Assembly (NCBI RefSeq): GCF_030160235.1
Contig: NZ_BSNY01000018.1
Coordinates: forward strand, 124,001-188,000
Direction: 5' to 3'
Length of the DNA stretch: 64,000 nt
From: Mesorhizobium huakuii
GTDB taxonomy: Bacteria; Pseudomonadota; Alphaproteobacteria; Rhizobiales; Rhizobiaceae
The notes beneath the pieces were generated by a model. It was not told the origin of the DNA. It did no database searches and saw only the letters and a program-made list of their open reading frames with translations. This document shows, piece by piece, positions 1 through 9,190 of the stretch. Numbering within the stretch: the first letter of the stretch is position 1; each line of letters opens with the position of its first letter. The position numbers and the translations under genes were made by a program.

Positions 1-2
1 AG

Positions 3-181
3 GCTTCCTATCTCTTCGGCTCCATCGATGCCGAGGCCGACGCCGGCGATCTCGTGCGGTTTGCCAGGCTTTACGCCGCGCTCGCCGACGGCTGGTGCAA
101 TTCCGGACAGCGTCCGCCGCGGCTGGCCGGCAAGACGCTGGCTCGTATTCCCGGACCGGCCAAGCTTGCGGGCAACAGCCG

Positions 182-185
<4 letters not shown>
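3..185 (+). CDS. C-terminal end of a probable DUF1636 metal-binding protein (partial)
   Basis: This frame is open from the window edge and ends with a TGA at 183-185, giving about 60 residues of a C-terminus. The tail contains LFGSIDAEAD, a DGW element and a closing GKTLARIPGP. That resembles my recollection of DUF1636 proteins, small predicted metal-binding (ferredoxin-like) proteins often encoded beside iron, cobalt or B12 ABC importers. The stop overlaps the next start as ATGA (182-185), so it is translationally coupled to the ABC ATPase. The cysteine-rich N-terminus is outside the window, so the family assignment is tentative. Confidence 0.5.
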
Positions 186-970
<785 letters not shown>

Positions 971-1017
971 TCGAACCCATCCCTCATCCGACGCTGTTCA
1001 ACCAAGGAGCAAAATCC

Positions 1018-1965
1018 GTGAAACGTTTCGCACTGTCGCTCGTCTTCTCGCTGCTGGCCTCGACAGCCTTTGCCTTCCCGGTCACCGTCGACAGCTGCGG
1101 TAAGCCGCTGACTTTCGACGCGCCACCCAAGCGCGCCGTCATCCATGATCTCAACATGGCCGAGATGGCCTTCGCACTGAAGCTGCAGCCGTCGATCGTC
1201 GGCCTGACCGGCATCACCGGATGGTACAAGGTCGGTCCCGAATTCAAGGCCGAGCAGGGCCCGATTGCGGAACTCGCGCCCAAGTACCCGACGCTCGAAA
1301 ACCTCGTCGCCGTCGAGCCCGATTTCTTCTTCGCCGGCTGGTACTATGGCATGAAGCCGGGCGGCGACGTGACGCCCGACACGCTCGCTCCGCACGGCAT
1401 CAAGACTCTGGTGCTGACCGAAAGCTGCGTCCATCTAGACAAGAACCGCCCGGCCGCCTCGATGGACCTGCTCTATGGCGATGTCGAAAAACTGGGCAAG
1501 ATCTTCGGCAAGGAGACCGAGGCCGAAAAACTTGTTGCCGGCTGGAAGGCCCAGCTCGCGGATATCACCGCCAAGGTCGGCGGCGCGAAGGGGACGCGTG
1601 TGTTCCTCTATGACTCAGGCGAGGACAAGCCGTTCACCGCCGGAAAATTCGCCATCCCGAGCGCCATGATCACGGCGGCCGGCGGCGACAACATCATGGC
1701 CGACATGGATACCAGCTGGGGCAACACGGACTGGGAAACCGTGGCGTCGCGCAATCCGCAATTCCTCATCCTGCTCGATTACCAGGATGGCGGCGGCTAC
1801 AAGAAACTGCTCGATTTCCTGAAGGCCCACCCGGCGATGAAGGAGACGGACGCGGTCAGGAACGAGCGCTTCGTGGCGCTGCGCTATGCCGAACTGACGC
1901 CCGGACCGGCAAATATCGAGGCGATCGCCAAGATCGCCAAGGCGATGCATCCGGAAGCCTTCTGA
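1018..1965 (+). CDS. ABC importer periplasmic binding protein, FecB/BtuF type
   Basis: This is a 315-residue exported solute-binding protein. It begins with a Sec signal peptide (VKRFALSLVFSLLASTAFA) followed by the mature start FPVTVDSCGK. The first 60-70 mature residues carry the VTVDxxGKPLTFDAPPKR pattern of helical-backbone metal/siderophore/B12 binding proteins. A GTG start at 1018 is preferred because AAGGAG sits 8 nt upstream (1004-1009). The stop overlaps the permease start (TGATG at 1963-1967). A pair of cysteines (in DSCGK and ESCVH) may form a disulfide. Iron-chelate or cobalamin specificity is inferred from the family only. Confidence 0.85.
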   Translation: MKRFALSLVFSLLASTAFAFPVTVDSCGKPLTFDAPPKRAVIHDLNMAEMAFALKLQPSIVGLTGITGWYKVGPEFKAEQGPIAELAPKYPTLENLVAVEPDFFFAGWYYGMKPGGDVTPDTLAPHGIKTLVLTESCVHLDKNRPAASMDLLYGDVEKLGKIFGKETEAEKLVAGWKAQLADITAKVGGAKGTRVFLYDSGEDKPFTAGKFAIPSAMITAAGGDNIMADMDTSWGNTDWETVASRNPQFLILLDYQDGGGYKKLLDFLKAHPAMKETDAVRNERFVALRYAELTPGPANIEAIAKIAKAMHPEAF

Positions 1966-3014
1966 TGCTTCTTGCGCCTGGGCATAAATCCGGTGCGCTT
2001 TCAGGGCACAAGGCATTCGCGCTGGCGATAGTGGCGGGCACGGTGGCGGTCGTAGCCCTCGTCCTGCTGTCGATCGCCTATGGTTCGACGCTGATCCCAC
2101 TGACCGACGTTATCGCCTCGCTTGGCCATGCCGTCGGCTTGAACGAGCACCAGGTGTCTGGCCCGGTCGGCAAGATAGTCGTCGATCTCAGGCTGCCGCG
2201 CACGATCCTGGCGGTTTGTGTCGGTGGTGGCCTCGGTATCGTCGGTGCGTTGCTGCAGACGGTGACCCGCAATGATCTCGCCGATCCCTTCCTGTTCGGC
2301 CTGTCGTCGGGGGCGGCCGCGGGGGCTGTTTCCGTCATCACCGTCTTTGGCGACAGTTTTGGCATCTGGACCTTGCCGGTCGCGGCCTTCACCGGCGGCA
2401 TACTGGCCGCCTGCATCGTCCTGCTGCTGGTCGCGCGGGTGCGGGGGCAGGGGCCAGAGCGGCTGATCCTCGCCGGCCTTGCCGTATCCTTCCTGTTCAC
2501 GGCCGTGACCAACTATCTGGTCTTTGCCGGCGACCAGCGCGCCGCCCATTCGGTGCTGTTCTGGACGATGGGCGGGCTCGGCCTGGCGCGCTGGGACAAT
2601 GTCTGGCTGGGCGCCTTGGGGGCCGGCACGATCGCGGCCTACGGGCTGTGGAACCATCGCAGGCTGGACGCCTTCCTGGCGGGCGAAAGCGCCGCCGAGA
2701 GCCTCGGCGTGCCGGTGGCACGGATGCGTAGGACGACGTTTCTCGTCGCCGCCTTTTCGACGGCAATTCTCGTCTCGGTCGCCGGCGTCATCGGCTTTGT
2801 CGGGCTGATGATCCCGCATCTGTCGCGGCCGCTGGCCGGTCCCTTGCATCTGCGCCTGATCGCCAGCTGTGCGCTGTTCGGGGCGGTACTGTTGCTGGCA
2901 AGCGATCTCCTGGCGCGAACCCTGCTGCCGCCGCAGGAACTGCCGATCGGTATCATCACCAGCTCGCTCGGCGCCTTCTTCGTCGTCACGCTCGTCGTGA
3001 GAAACCGCCTGTGA
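1965..3014 (+). CDS. ABC importer permease, FecCD/BtuC family
   Basis: The 349-residue protein is an integral membrane permease with about ten hydrophobic segments across its length. It carries the FecCD hallmarks LRLPRTILAVCVGGGLGIVG near residue 70 and GFVGLMIPHLSR near residue 280, the latter being the loop that contacts the ATPase. The start overlaps the binding-protein stop by one base, so the two are coupled. No second permease is present, so the protein presumably acts as a homodimer as in BtuCD. The operon appears to end here, with a 153-bp gap before the next gene. Confidence 0.9.
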   Translation: MLLAPGHKSGALSGHKAFALAIVAGTVAVVALVLLSIAYGSTLIPLTDVIASLGHAVGLNEHQVSGPVGKIVVDLRLPRTILAVCVGGGLGIVGALLQTVTRNDLADPFLFGLSSGAAAGAVSVITVFGDSFGIWTLPVAAFTGGILAACIVLLLVARVRGQGPERLILAGLAVSFLFTAVTNYLVFAGDQRAAHSVLFWTMGGLGLARWDNVWLGALGAGTIAAYGLWNHRRLDAFLAGESAAESLGVPVARMRRTTFLVAAFSTAILVSVAGVIGFVGLMIPHLSRPLAGPLHLRLIASCALFGAVLLLASDLLARTLLPPQELPIGIITSSLGAFFVVTLVVRNRL

Positions 3015-3132
3015 ATGGCAGTTCCACCTGTCCGGCTGTCGTCCAGGAGGCCGGGCGTTCACCAATCCCTAACCAAGATCGCGTTGCACGACCGTCATGC
3101 ACTTTTGCCGGCTTTCGCCACAACATCGCATC

Positions 3133-3168
3133 TTGAATAGTGAGCACGCTTATTATATGTATCGCTCA
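3133..3168 (+). promoter_or_regulatory. Candidate promoter and operator of the marR-emrAB operon
   Basis: TTGAAT (3133-3138) and TATGTA (3156-3161) are separated by 17 bp. They lie so close to the ATG at 3168 that the transcript could be leaderless. No Shine-Dalgarno sequence precedes the start. Inverted arms TGAGC (3141-3145) and GCTCA (3164-3168) bracket the -10 box and could be an autoregulatory operator. This is prediction from pattern only. Confidence 0.35.
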
Positions 3169-3647
3169 TGGTTTCTGATGGCATAGACAGGCTGGGATTT
3201 CTGATCCACGACGTGCAGCGCCTGATGCGCAAGCGTTTCGAGACGCGCGCCAGCGGGCTCGGCCTGTCGTCGGCGCAATGGCGCCTGATGGTGCGTGTCG
3301 CCAAGGAAGAGGGTGTTACCCAGGCCCGGCTCGCGGAATTGCTCGAAATCGAGCCGATCAGCGTTTCGCGCCTCGTCGACCGGATGGAGGAGGGCGGCTG
3401 GATCGAGCGCCGCGCCGACGCCGCCGACCGCCGCGTGCGCATGATCTTCCCGACCGCCAAGGCGAGCGCCGCCTATGCCGAGGTCAAGAGCCTGGCCGGC
3501 GAAGTCTATGAGGAATCGCTTGTCGGCGTTTCGCCGGAGGATCGTCGCGTCCTGATCAGGGCGCTCGATGCGATGGCCCAGAATCTCGCAGACGGCGATA
3601 GCTCGTCTTCGGAAAAAGTCGAGCCTACGAAAGGCGCAGCAGCATGA
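3168..3647 (+). CDS. MarR-family transcriptional regulator of the efflux operon (EmrR-like)
   Basis: This 159-residue winged-helix regulator has the MarR layout: an N-terminal dimerisation helix (IDRLGFLIHDVQRLMRKRF), a recognition helix region around residues 55-75 (ARLAELLEIEPISVSRLVDR) and the wing RRADAADRRVRMIFPT near 85-100. It is the first gene of an operon with the EmrA/EmrB pair, and its stop overlaps the emrA start (ATGA at 3644-3647). By analogy with EmrR/MarR systems it probably represses its own operon and is released by a small aromatic ligand. The ligand is unknown. Confidence 0.88.
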   Translation: MVSDGIDRLGFLIHDVQRLMRKRFETRASGLGLSSAQWRLMVRVAKEEGVTQARLAELLEIEPISVSRLVDRMEEGGWIERRADAADRRVRMIFPTAKASAAYAEVKSLAGEVYEESLVGVSPEDRRVLIRALDAMAQNLADGDSSSSEKVEPTKGAAA

Positions 3648-4822
3648 ACGCGGTAGCCAAAGTCAACGAAAACGCCGCCAAGGTGGAGATGGAAGCGCCG
3701 GCCCAGCCGGCTGCCGCTCCTGTCGCGGTCGCTCCTCCCGTGGAGCCGGCCCCGGCGCCTAAGAAAAAGCGCCGCATGGGCCGCTTCTTCTTGATGCTTG
3801 CCTTGCCGGCGGCCCTGATCATCGGCGGCGGCTATGTCTGGGTGACCGGCGGACGCTACCAGGAGACGGAGAACGCGAATCTGCAGCAGGCCAAGGTGTC
3901 GATCGCCTCGGACACGGCCGGCCGCATCGTCCAGGTCGCCATATCAGACCATCAGATGGTCAAGCAGGGCGACCTTCTGTTCACCATCGATCCCGAGCCT
4001 TACCGGATAGCGCTTGCCCAGGCCGATGCCGCGGTTGCCGCGGCGCGCCTCAATGTCGAGCAGCTGCGCGCCGCCTACAGCCAGTCGATGGCGCAGGAGA
4101 AGTCCGCCAGCAGCGAGGTCGACTACGCCCAGTCGCAATATGACCGCGCCGCCGACCTCGCGCAGAAGGGAATCAACGCCAAATCGTCGCTGGATGAGGC
4201 CCGCAACGATCTCGACAAGGCAAAGCAGCAGGTCGCCGTCGCCCAGCAGGGCATCATCAGCGCCAAGGCCGCGCTCGGCGGCAACCCCGACATCGAAACC
4301 GACAAGCATCCGACCGTGATGGCCGCGCTCGCCGCGCGCGACAAGGCCGCCTACGACCTGGCGCGAACCACGGTGAAGGCGCCCGCCGATGGCGTCATCT
4401 CCCAGGCCTCGTCCTTCAAGGTCGGCCAGTTCGTCGGCTCCGGCACGCCGCTGTTTTCGCTGGTCGAGACCGACGACACCTGGATCGATGCCAATTTCAA
4501 GGAAACCCAGCTCACCAACATGAAGCCGGGCCAGAAGGCCGAGATCGTCGTCGATACCTATCCGGGCAAGACCTTCGAGGCGACGGTCAAGGCGATCGGT
4601 GCGGGAACGGGTGCTGAATTCTCGCTGCTGCCCGCCCAGAATGCCACCGGCAACTGGGTCAAGGTCACGCAACGCATCCCGGTGCGCCTGGAACTGACCG
4701 ATCCCGACGCCAAGATGGCGCTGCGGACCGGCATGAGCGCCTCGGTCACCGTCGACACCGGCATTGCCCGCGGCTTTCCCGCCATATTCGGCCACGCCAC
4801 GGCTGGCGAGGTCGCGCAGTAA
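3644..4822 (+). CDS. emrA: HlyD/EmrA-family membrane fusion protein of a multidrug efflux pump
   Basis: The 392-residue protein has a Pro/Ala-rich cytoplasmic N-terminus, one transmembrane segment at about residues 46-66 (FFLMLALPAALIIGGGYVWV) and a periplasmic adaptor part. It contains a biotinyl-lipoyl-like half motif (GRIVQVAISDHQMVKQGDLL), a long alpha-hairpin coiled coil (about 120-230) and a second lipoyl half with a beta-barrel (TTVKAPADGVISQAS onward). It links the inner-membrane pump EmrB to an outer-membrane channel, which is not encoded here. It overlaps the upstream regulator stop by four bases. The emrA symbol is a family-level name. Confidence 0.9.
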   Translation: MNAVAKVNENAAKVEMEAPAQPAAAPVAVAPPVEPAPAPKKKRRMGRFFLMLALPAALIIGGGYVWVTGGRYQETENANLQQAKVSIASDTAGRIVQVAISDHQMVKQGDLLFTIDPEPYRIALAQADAAVAAARLNVEQLRAAYSQSMAQEKSASSEVDYAQSQYDRAADLAQKGINAKSSLDEARNDLDKAKQQVAVAQQGIISAKAALGGNPDIETDKHPTVMAALAARDKAAYDLARTTVKAPADGVISQASSFKVGQFVGSGTPLFSLVETDDTWIDANFKETQLTNMKPGQKAEIVVDTYPGKTFEATVKAIGAGTGAEFSLLPAQNATGNWVKVTQRIPVRLELTDPDAKMALRTGMSASVTVDTGIARGFPAIFGHATAGEVAQ

Positions 4823-5132
4823 AGTCGGCGGAAGTCCGCGACGGCCAGGCGGGTCAAAGCGGACAGCCAAGATTGGTCCGAGGGGAGGCGTGAGAAGGAT
4901 CAGCGTTTTGTTCAAGCCGTGTCGCGGCCTGGCTGAAATCTGAAATCTTCGACACGGATCCTTCGGTCCTCATGTTTCCGGGCGGCAGGTATCCGCTCAC
5001 CAGAGACTTTCGGTCGATGTAACCCCCACATCGATAATCGCGTCCCACCGCGATGAAGGTCTCTCAACGGAGGCTTTGCCGCCCGGAAACCCCTGTGTAC
5101 ACGGTTTTGTTACCTGCTGGAAGTTCCGCATC
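4823..5132 (+). other. 310-bp emrA-emrB intergenic region, unusually long for an operon
   Basis: No gene is supported here. The first 150 bp show only a 7-bp tandem direct repeat (TGAAATC twice, 4934-4947). The second half is highly structured (see 4974-5090) and is followed by the 8-bp palindrome GTGTACAC (5095-5102). A GGAAG at 5119-5123 serves the emrB start at 5133. Every other junction in this operon overlaps, so a gap of this size suggests an inserted or regulatory element. Confidence 0.7.
4974..5090 (+). ncRNA. Candidate structured RNA element between emrA and emrB
   Basis: The ends form a perfect 14-bp stem: GTTTCCGGGCGGCA at 4974-4987 pairs with TGCCGCCCGGAAAC at 5077-5090, and two G-U pairs could extend it inward. 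Inside are two consecutive hairpins: a 7-bp stem TCGATGT/ACATCGA (5014-5020 with 5028-5034, C-rich loop) and a 6-bp stem ATCGCG/CGCGAT (5037-5042 with 5049-5054). No T-run follows, so it is not a simple terminator. It ends 42 nt before the emrB ATG. It could be a cis-regulatory leader, an mRNA-stability element, or a RIME-like mobile palindromic repeat. Function is unproven. Confidence 0.5.
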
Positions 5133-6668
5133 ATGAGCACGCCAGAGCCATTTCGAGAAGTGCCGCATCGCGGCCTGATCACGGTTGCGCTCATGCTGGC
5201 GACGATCATGCAGGCGCTCGACACCACCATCGCCAATGTCGCGCTGCCGACCATGACCGGCGACCTCGGCGCTTCCCCCGACAACATCAACTGGGTGCTG
5301 ACCTCCTATATCGTCGCCGCCGCCATCATGACGCCGGTCACCGGTTGGCTCGCCGACCGCTTCGGCCGCAAGGAATTGTTCCTGACGGCGGTGGTCGGCT
5401 TCACCATCTTCTCCATGCTGTGCGGCCTGGCATGGAGCCTCGAAACCATCGTGCTGTTCCGGCTGATGCAAGGCGTGTTCGGCGCCGCCATCGTGCCGCT
5501 GTCGCAGACCTTCCTGCTCGACATCAATCCCAAGGAACGTCATGGCCAGGCCATGGCGATCTGGGGCGCCGGCATCATGCTGGGGCCGATCCTGGGCCCG
5601 ACGCTGGGCGGCTGGCTGACCGAGAATTTCAACTGGCGCTGGGTGTTCTTCATCAACCTGCCGGTCGGCATCGTCGCCTTCCTCGGCATGGCGGCCTACC
5701 TGCCGGCGGTTGCCCGCCGGGTGCGCAGCTTCGATTTCTTCGGCTTTGCCATGATATCGCTCGGCGTCGGCGCGCTGCAGCTGATGCTGGATCGCGGCGG
5801 CGAGGTCGACTGGTTTTCCTCGGTCGAGATATGGATCGAACTCGGCTTGGCCATCACCGGCTTCTGGGTGTTTATCATTCACACGATGACCGCGGACCAT
5901 CCCTTCATCGATCCGAAGATTTTCCTCGACCGGAATTTCGTGACCGGGCTGGCGTTCATCTTCGTCATGGGCGTGCTCATCCTGGCCTCGATGTCGCTTC
6001 TGCCCCCGATGCTGTCGACCATCTTCGGCTATCCGACCATCACCATCGGCATCGTCATCGGTCCGCGCGGTATCGGCACGATGATCTCGATGCTCGTCGT
6101 CGGGCGCATCATGGGCAAGATCGACGCCAGGATTCTCGTCGTCATCGGCTTTCTGCTGACCGCGCAGTCGCTCTACACCATGGCGAGCTTCACCCCGCAG
6201 ATGGACAACTGGCTGATCATCAGCTCCGGCGTGATCCAGGGCCTGGGCATGGGAATGGTGTTCGTGCCGTTGTCGACGGTCGCTTTCGCCACGCTCGACG
6301 CACGCTACCGCACCGACGCAACCGCACTGTTCAGCCTGGTGCGCAATCTCGGCTCGTCGATCGGCGTCTCGGTCGTGACGGTGCTTCTGGTGCGCAACAC
6401 GCAGATCAACCACGCCGAGCTTTCGGCCTTCATCAATCCGTTCAATCCCAATCTCTGGGCCGTCTCGCCGGCGGCAGCGGGCGGCGATCCGATGGCGCTG
6501 TCGGTGGTCGATCGCATGGTCAATCTCCAGGCCATGATGATCTCCTACGTCAACGACTTCAAAATACTGATGGTGATGACGCTGGCCGCCATCCCGTTCG
6601 TCTTCCTGCTGCGCAAGCCAAAGGCTGCGCCGTCCGGCGGCGCAGCGCCTGCGGCGCATATGGACTGA
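5133..6668 (+). CDS. emrB: DHA2-family multidrug MFS transporter (EmrB/QacA type)
   Basis: This 511-residue inner-membrane proton-drug antiporter has about 14 transmembrane segments. TM1 carries the motif LDTTIANVALPTM (about residues 28-40). The TM2-3 loop has GWLADRFGRKELFL (motif A), and motif C-like GPILGPTLGGWL follows in TM5. The ATG at 5133 is chosen over an upstream in-frame start at 5076 because GGAAG lies at 5119-5123 and because the extra residues would overlap the structured element. It pairs with EmrA to export hydrophobic toxic compounds. The C-terminus is Ala/Pro-rich and cytoplasmic. Confidence 0.9.
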   Translation: MSTPEPFREVPHRGLITVALMLATIMQALDTTIANVALPTMTGDLGASPDNINWVLTSYIVAAAIMTPVTGWLADRFGRKELFLTAVVGFTIFSMLCGLAWSLETIVLFRLMQGVFGAAIVPLSQTFLLDINPKERHGQAMAIWGAGIMLGPILGPTLGGWLTENFNWRWVFFINLPVGIVAFLGMAAYLPAVARRVRSFDFFGFAMISLGVGALQLMLDRGGEVDWFSSVEIWIELGLAITGFWVFIIHTMTADHPFIDPKIFLDRNFVTGLAFIFVMGVLILASMSLLPPMLSTIFGYPTITIGIVIGPRGIGTMISMLVVGRIMGKIDARILVVIGFLLTAQSLYTMASFTPQMDNWLIISSGVIQGLGMGMVFVPLSTVAFATLDARYRTDATALFSLVRNLGSSIGVSVVTVLLVRNTQINHAELSAFINPFNPNLWAVSPAAAGGDPMALSVVDRMVNLQAMMISYVNDFKILMVMTLAAIPFVFLLRKPKAAPSGGAAPAAHMD

Positions 6669-6722
6669 GCTCCGGTGACAGGCCGTTATTTGATGAGAAA
6701 CCCCAGGCGACGACGAAGTAGG

Positions 6723-7244
6723 CTACCTGCCGAGCACCAGCGACCAGTAGCGCAGGTTGGGGTCACGCCCGTCGCGGACATAGGCGAGCCCGAAGCGGCT
6801 GAAATCAGGGTCGAGCATGTTGCGCCGGTGGCCCGGCGAGTGCATCCAGATGTCGAACAGTTTCTGCTGGTCGAAGCGGCCTTCGGCGATGTTCTCGGCC
6901 GCGGCGCCCCGCACGCCATTGTCCTTCATGCGCGAGGCGAAATCCTTGCCCCAGCCCGTGGTGTGGCTCATGCGTTCGCGCGATGCCATGTAGCCGGCCT
7001 GCTGCATCGCGGCCTGTTCGAGCTGGGTGTCCGGCGTCAGCGGGCCAAGCCCGGCCGTGGCGCGCAAGCCCGCCAGGGTGGTAGTGGCGGAGGAAGAGAC
7101 GCCTGCGCCTTCGCCCGTCGGTACAGAGACGGTGCTGCAGGCGGAAAGCATGGCAATGGCTGCGAGGCCTGCGACCTTGAGCAGCGTGCGCCTGTTCGGG
7201 TTCGGGATTGGGGAGTTTGCGGTTTTCGCGATTGTCATGCCCAC
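6723..7244 (-). CDS. CAP-domain (SCP/PR-1-like) lipoprotein
   Basis: The protein has about 173 residues. It opens with a twin-arginine-like and hydrophobic N-terminus (NRRTLLKVAGLAAIAML) ending in a lipobox LSAC, so it is probably lipid-anchored. The rest is a bacterial CAP domain: LRATAGLGPLTPDTQLEQAA, the HTTGWGKDF region, GAAAENIAEG and the signature WMHSPGHRRNML, ending with YWSLVLGR. Bacterial members of the family are of uncertain function, often linked to envelope or spore processes. A GTG at 7244 or an ATG at 7238 could start it; neither has a clear ribosome site. It converges on emrB, 54 bp away. Confidence 0.85.
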   Translation of the reverse strand: MGMTIAKTANSPIPNPNRRTLLKVAGLAAIAMLSACSTVSVPTGEGAGVSSSATTTLAGLRATAGLGPLTPDTQLEQAAMQQAGYMASRERMSHTTGWGKDFASRMKDNGVRGAAAENIAEGRFDQQKLFDIWMHSPGHRRNMLDPDFSRFGLAYVRDGRDPNLRYWSLVLGR

Positions 7245-7315
7245 CTGACATACTGGCGATCATGGCTTTTGCCGGGCAGGGCGGCAAAATCCGAGACGGA
7301 ATGCGGATTAGCCGC

Positions 7316-8539
7316 TCATTTCACAAGCGTGATGAGGCGGCTGGCATACATTTCGCGATTTCCAAACACGGCCGTGCAGTCGGTTTTGATGGATGAGTTT
7401 CCGGTCATCTGCACGGTCAAGCCAACAAACCTCAGACAGTCGCCCTGACCGCTCATATCTGAGTTGCCGGCAAAGGATATCGCCGCGTCCGGCGCATAGA
7501 CGAACCCGCTGATCACGGAATTTGCACCGCCATTCAGCGTCAGTGCCGATGTGTTGCCGCGGTTCTCGAAAATGGTGATGCCGGCGTAGGGACCGCTGGT
7601 GGGTGGGGATAGGTTCACCTGCTCATTGGCATTTATGGTGATCTGTGAGCCCTCCATGAGGAATAAGGTCACGCCCTGACCGGTCAGGCTGCCGTTGCCG
7701 CCGGGTTTTAGAGTGACGCCACGGAAGATGTAGACGCCCGGATTGAGCGTGATGTTTCCCGACAACGTCTTGTCGCAATAGGTTCCGGGCGACAGCGTAT
7801 AGGTTTTGCCGTTCGGGACCGGCAGGCACAAAGTGTTAGGGGGAGGAACGACGTCCGCCAGAGGATCGAAAGATGCATATTGGTGTTCGAGCGGGGCTCC
7901 GCAGGTGAGATTGGCGCTGGGCGGCGAAAGCCCGTAAGTGCCGCCGACGGTCGAGACGCAGCCCGCCGAAATCTGCGCGGAACCACCTCTGCTGACAGCA
8001 TCGGATGCATCCGAGTTTGCCGCGATGACGCAACTGCTCATGGAGACATTGGTCGAGCCCTGCAGGCTTACTGCGGCCGACGCATGTGGATCGAGCGCCA
8101 GGACGCAGGCTTGCGCACCGGGATTCATCTTGACCGTGGCCGAGCGGTGAGCTGGCCATGGGGCCGCGCCATTGATGAAGCTCGGACGGTTGATGCTGGA
8201 TGAAAGCGAGATGTAATAGGCGCTCGGGCCGCCACTGGCGCTTGCCGAAAAAGCCGAGACGCTGTCTGCGTATTCCTGCTGGTCGGCGAGGCTCAAATTG
8301 GCCGCGAAGAATGTCAACCCAAGTGCCTCGACATCACTCGCGGCCATGCTGGGTAGGTACTTCGTGCCGACGGCAAGTCCAGCCGCGTCCAGCGAGTTCT
8401 GCAGTTGCGCGGCGTCGTCACTCGTGCCCGTCAGGTCGATCGCGCCGGCCACCACAACCATTATCGGCAGCATCGCTATGGCGGTCGCCATGGCAAAGTT
8501 GCCGCGCTCTGAAGGCCAGAAGCCTCTCAATGTGAACAT
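7316..8539 (-). CDS. Tad/TadG-like surface protein with a beta-repeat C-terminal region
   Basis: The 407-residue protein starts MFTLRGFWPSERGNFAMATA, the N-terminal Tad signature in which a short basic segment precedes RGN and one transmembrane helix (about residues 15-38). A linker follows. From about residue 160 to the end there is a Gly/Ser/Asn/Thr-rich region (repeated short strands such as NITLNPGVYIF, GSLTGQGVTLFLMEG, SALTLNGGANSVISGF) suggesting a right-handed beta-solenoid. ATG 8539 is preferred over an upstream frame because it places RGN at the usual distance. It is probably exported and cell-surface associated. Two other TadG-like genes lie 3-7 kb away, but no Tad secretion ATPase is here. 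Confidence 0.7.
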   Translation of the reverse strand: MFTLRGFWPSERGNFAMATAIAMLPIMVVVAGAIDLTGTSDDAAQLQNSLDAAGLAVGTKYLPSMAASDVEALGLTFFAANLSLADQQEYADSVSAFSASASGGPSAYYISLSSSINRPSFINGAAPWPAHRSATVKMNPGAQACVLALDPHASAAVSLQGSTNVSMSSCVIAANSDASDAVSRGGSAQISAGCVSTVGGTYGLSPPSANLTCGAPLEHQYASFDPLADVVPPPNTLCLPVPNGKTYTLSPGTYCDKTLSGNITLNPGVYIFRGVTLKPGGNGSLTGQGVTLFLMEGSQITINANEQVNLSPPTSGPYAGITIFENRGNTSALTLNGGANSVISGFVYAPDAAISFAGNSDMSGQGDCLRFVGLTVQMTGNSSIKTDCTAVFGNREMYASRLITLVK

Positions 8540-8786
8540 CGTCCGTCGCCAAGGTTTGCAAAGCCCAGGTGATACGCTCGGGATATCTAAGAGTAATTTA
8601 AGCAATTGCTAAAATGCGTTAATTCTAAAATAAGGCGAGGCGGCTCGCCAAACGAGGTCTTCAAGGGCACCATGATTTCCGGATGTTCGGCCGTCTGGCC
8701 GGCGATCACGTTCCATGAATTGAGCACCGGCTGCCGTCACAAACGAAAGCGGTCGACAGCAGCCAAGGACAAGGATTTTTCAGCAC

Positions 8787-9182
8787 ATGCTGCACCACAT
8801 CTCCTTCGGCGTCTCCAACATCGAGCGCGCCGCAGCCTTCTACGATGCCGCTCTGGCGCCGCTCGGCTATGTCAGGGTCTGGGATGATTTGAGGCCCGGC
8901 GAGCCCGACCAGGCGGTGGGCTACGGGATTCCTGGCGGCGGCGACAAGCTGGCGATAAAACTTCGCCCGGAAGGGCAGCCGCCTGGTCCGGGCTTTCATC
9001 TGGCCTTCGCCGCCCCGGATCGTCAAAGCATCGGTCAATTTCATGCGGCAGCCCTTGCTCATGGCGGCCGTGACAACGGCGGCCCGGGCCCGCGGCCTGA
9101 CTATGGTCCGCATTATTATGCCGCCTTCGTCGTCGATCCGGACGGCCATCATATCGAGGCGGTCTTCAACGCGCCGCGGTAG
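8787..9182 (+). CDS. VOC-family (glyoxalase/bleomycin-resistance fold) protein
   Basis: This is a 131-residue single-domain protein with two beta-alpha-beta-beta-beta modules. The likely metal ligands are visible: His in MLHHISFGV at the N-terminus, His in GFHLAFAAP mid-protein, and His/Glu in DPDGHHIEAVFN at the C-terminus. These are the positions used by type I glyoxalase-like metalloenzymes. Specific substrates cannot be assigned. It stands alone, divergent from the Tad-like gene, with 247 bp between them. A GC-rich hairpin follows it. Confidence 0.85.
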   Translation: MLHHISFGVSNIERAAAFYDAALAPLGYVRVWDDLRPGEPDQAVGYGIPGGGDKLAIKLRPEGQPPGPGFHLAFAAPDRQSIGQFHAAALAHGGRDNGGPGPRPDYGPHYYAAFVVDPDGHHIEAVFNAPR

Positions 9183-9190
9183 ATTCCGCG

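Noticed and set aside
5064-6659. Open frame antisense to emrB, rich in His/Asp/Glu
   Set aside because: The charged low-complexity translation is the shadow of membrane-protein codons; emrB on the other strand is clear.
8606-8786. Small plus-strand frame before the VOC gene
   Set aside because: The translation has no ribosome site and no recognisable sequence, and it lies in the promoter region of the divergent Tad-like gene.
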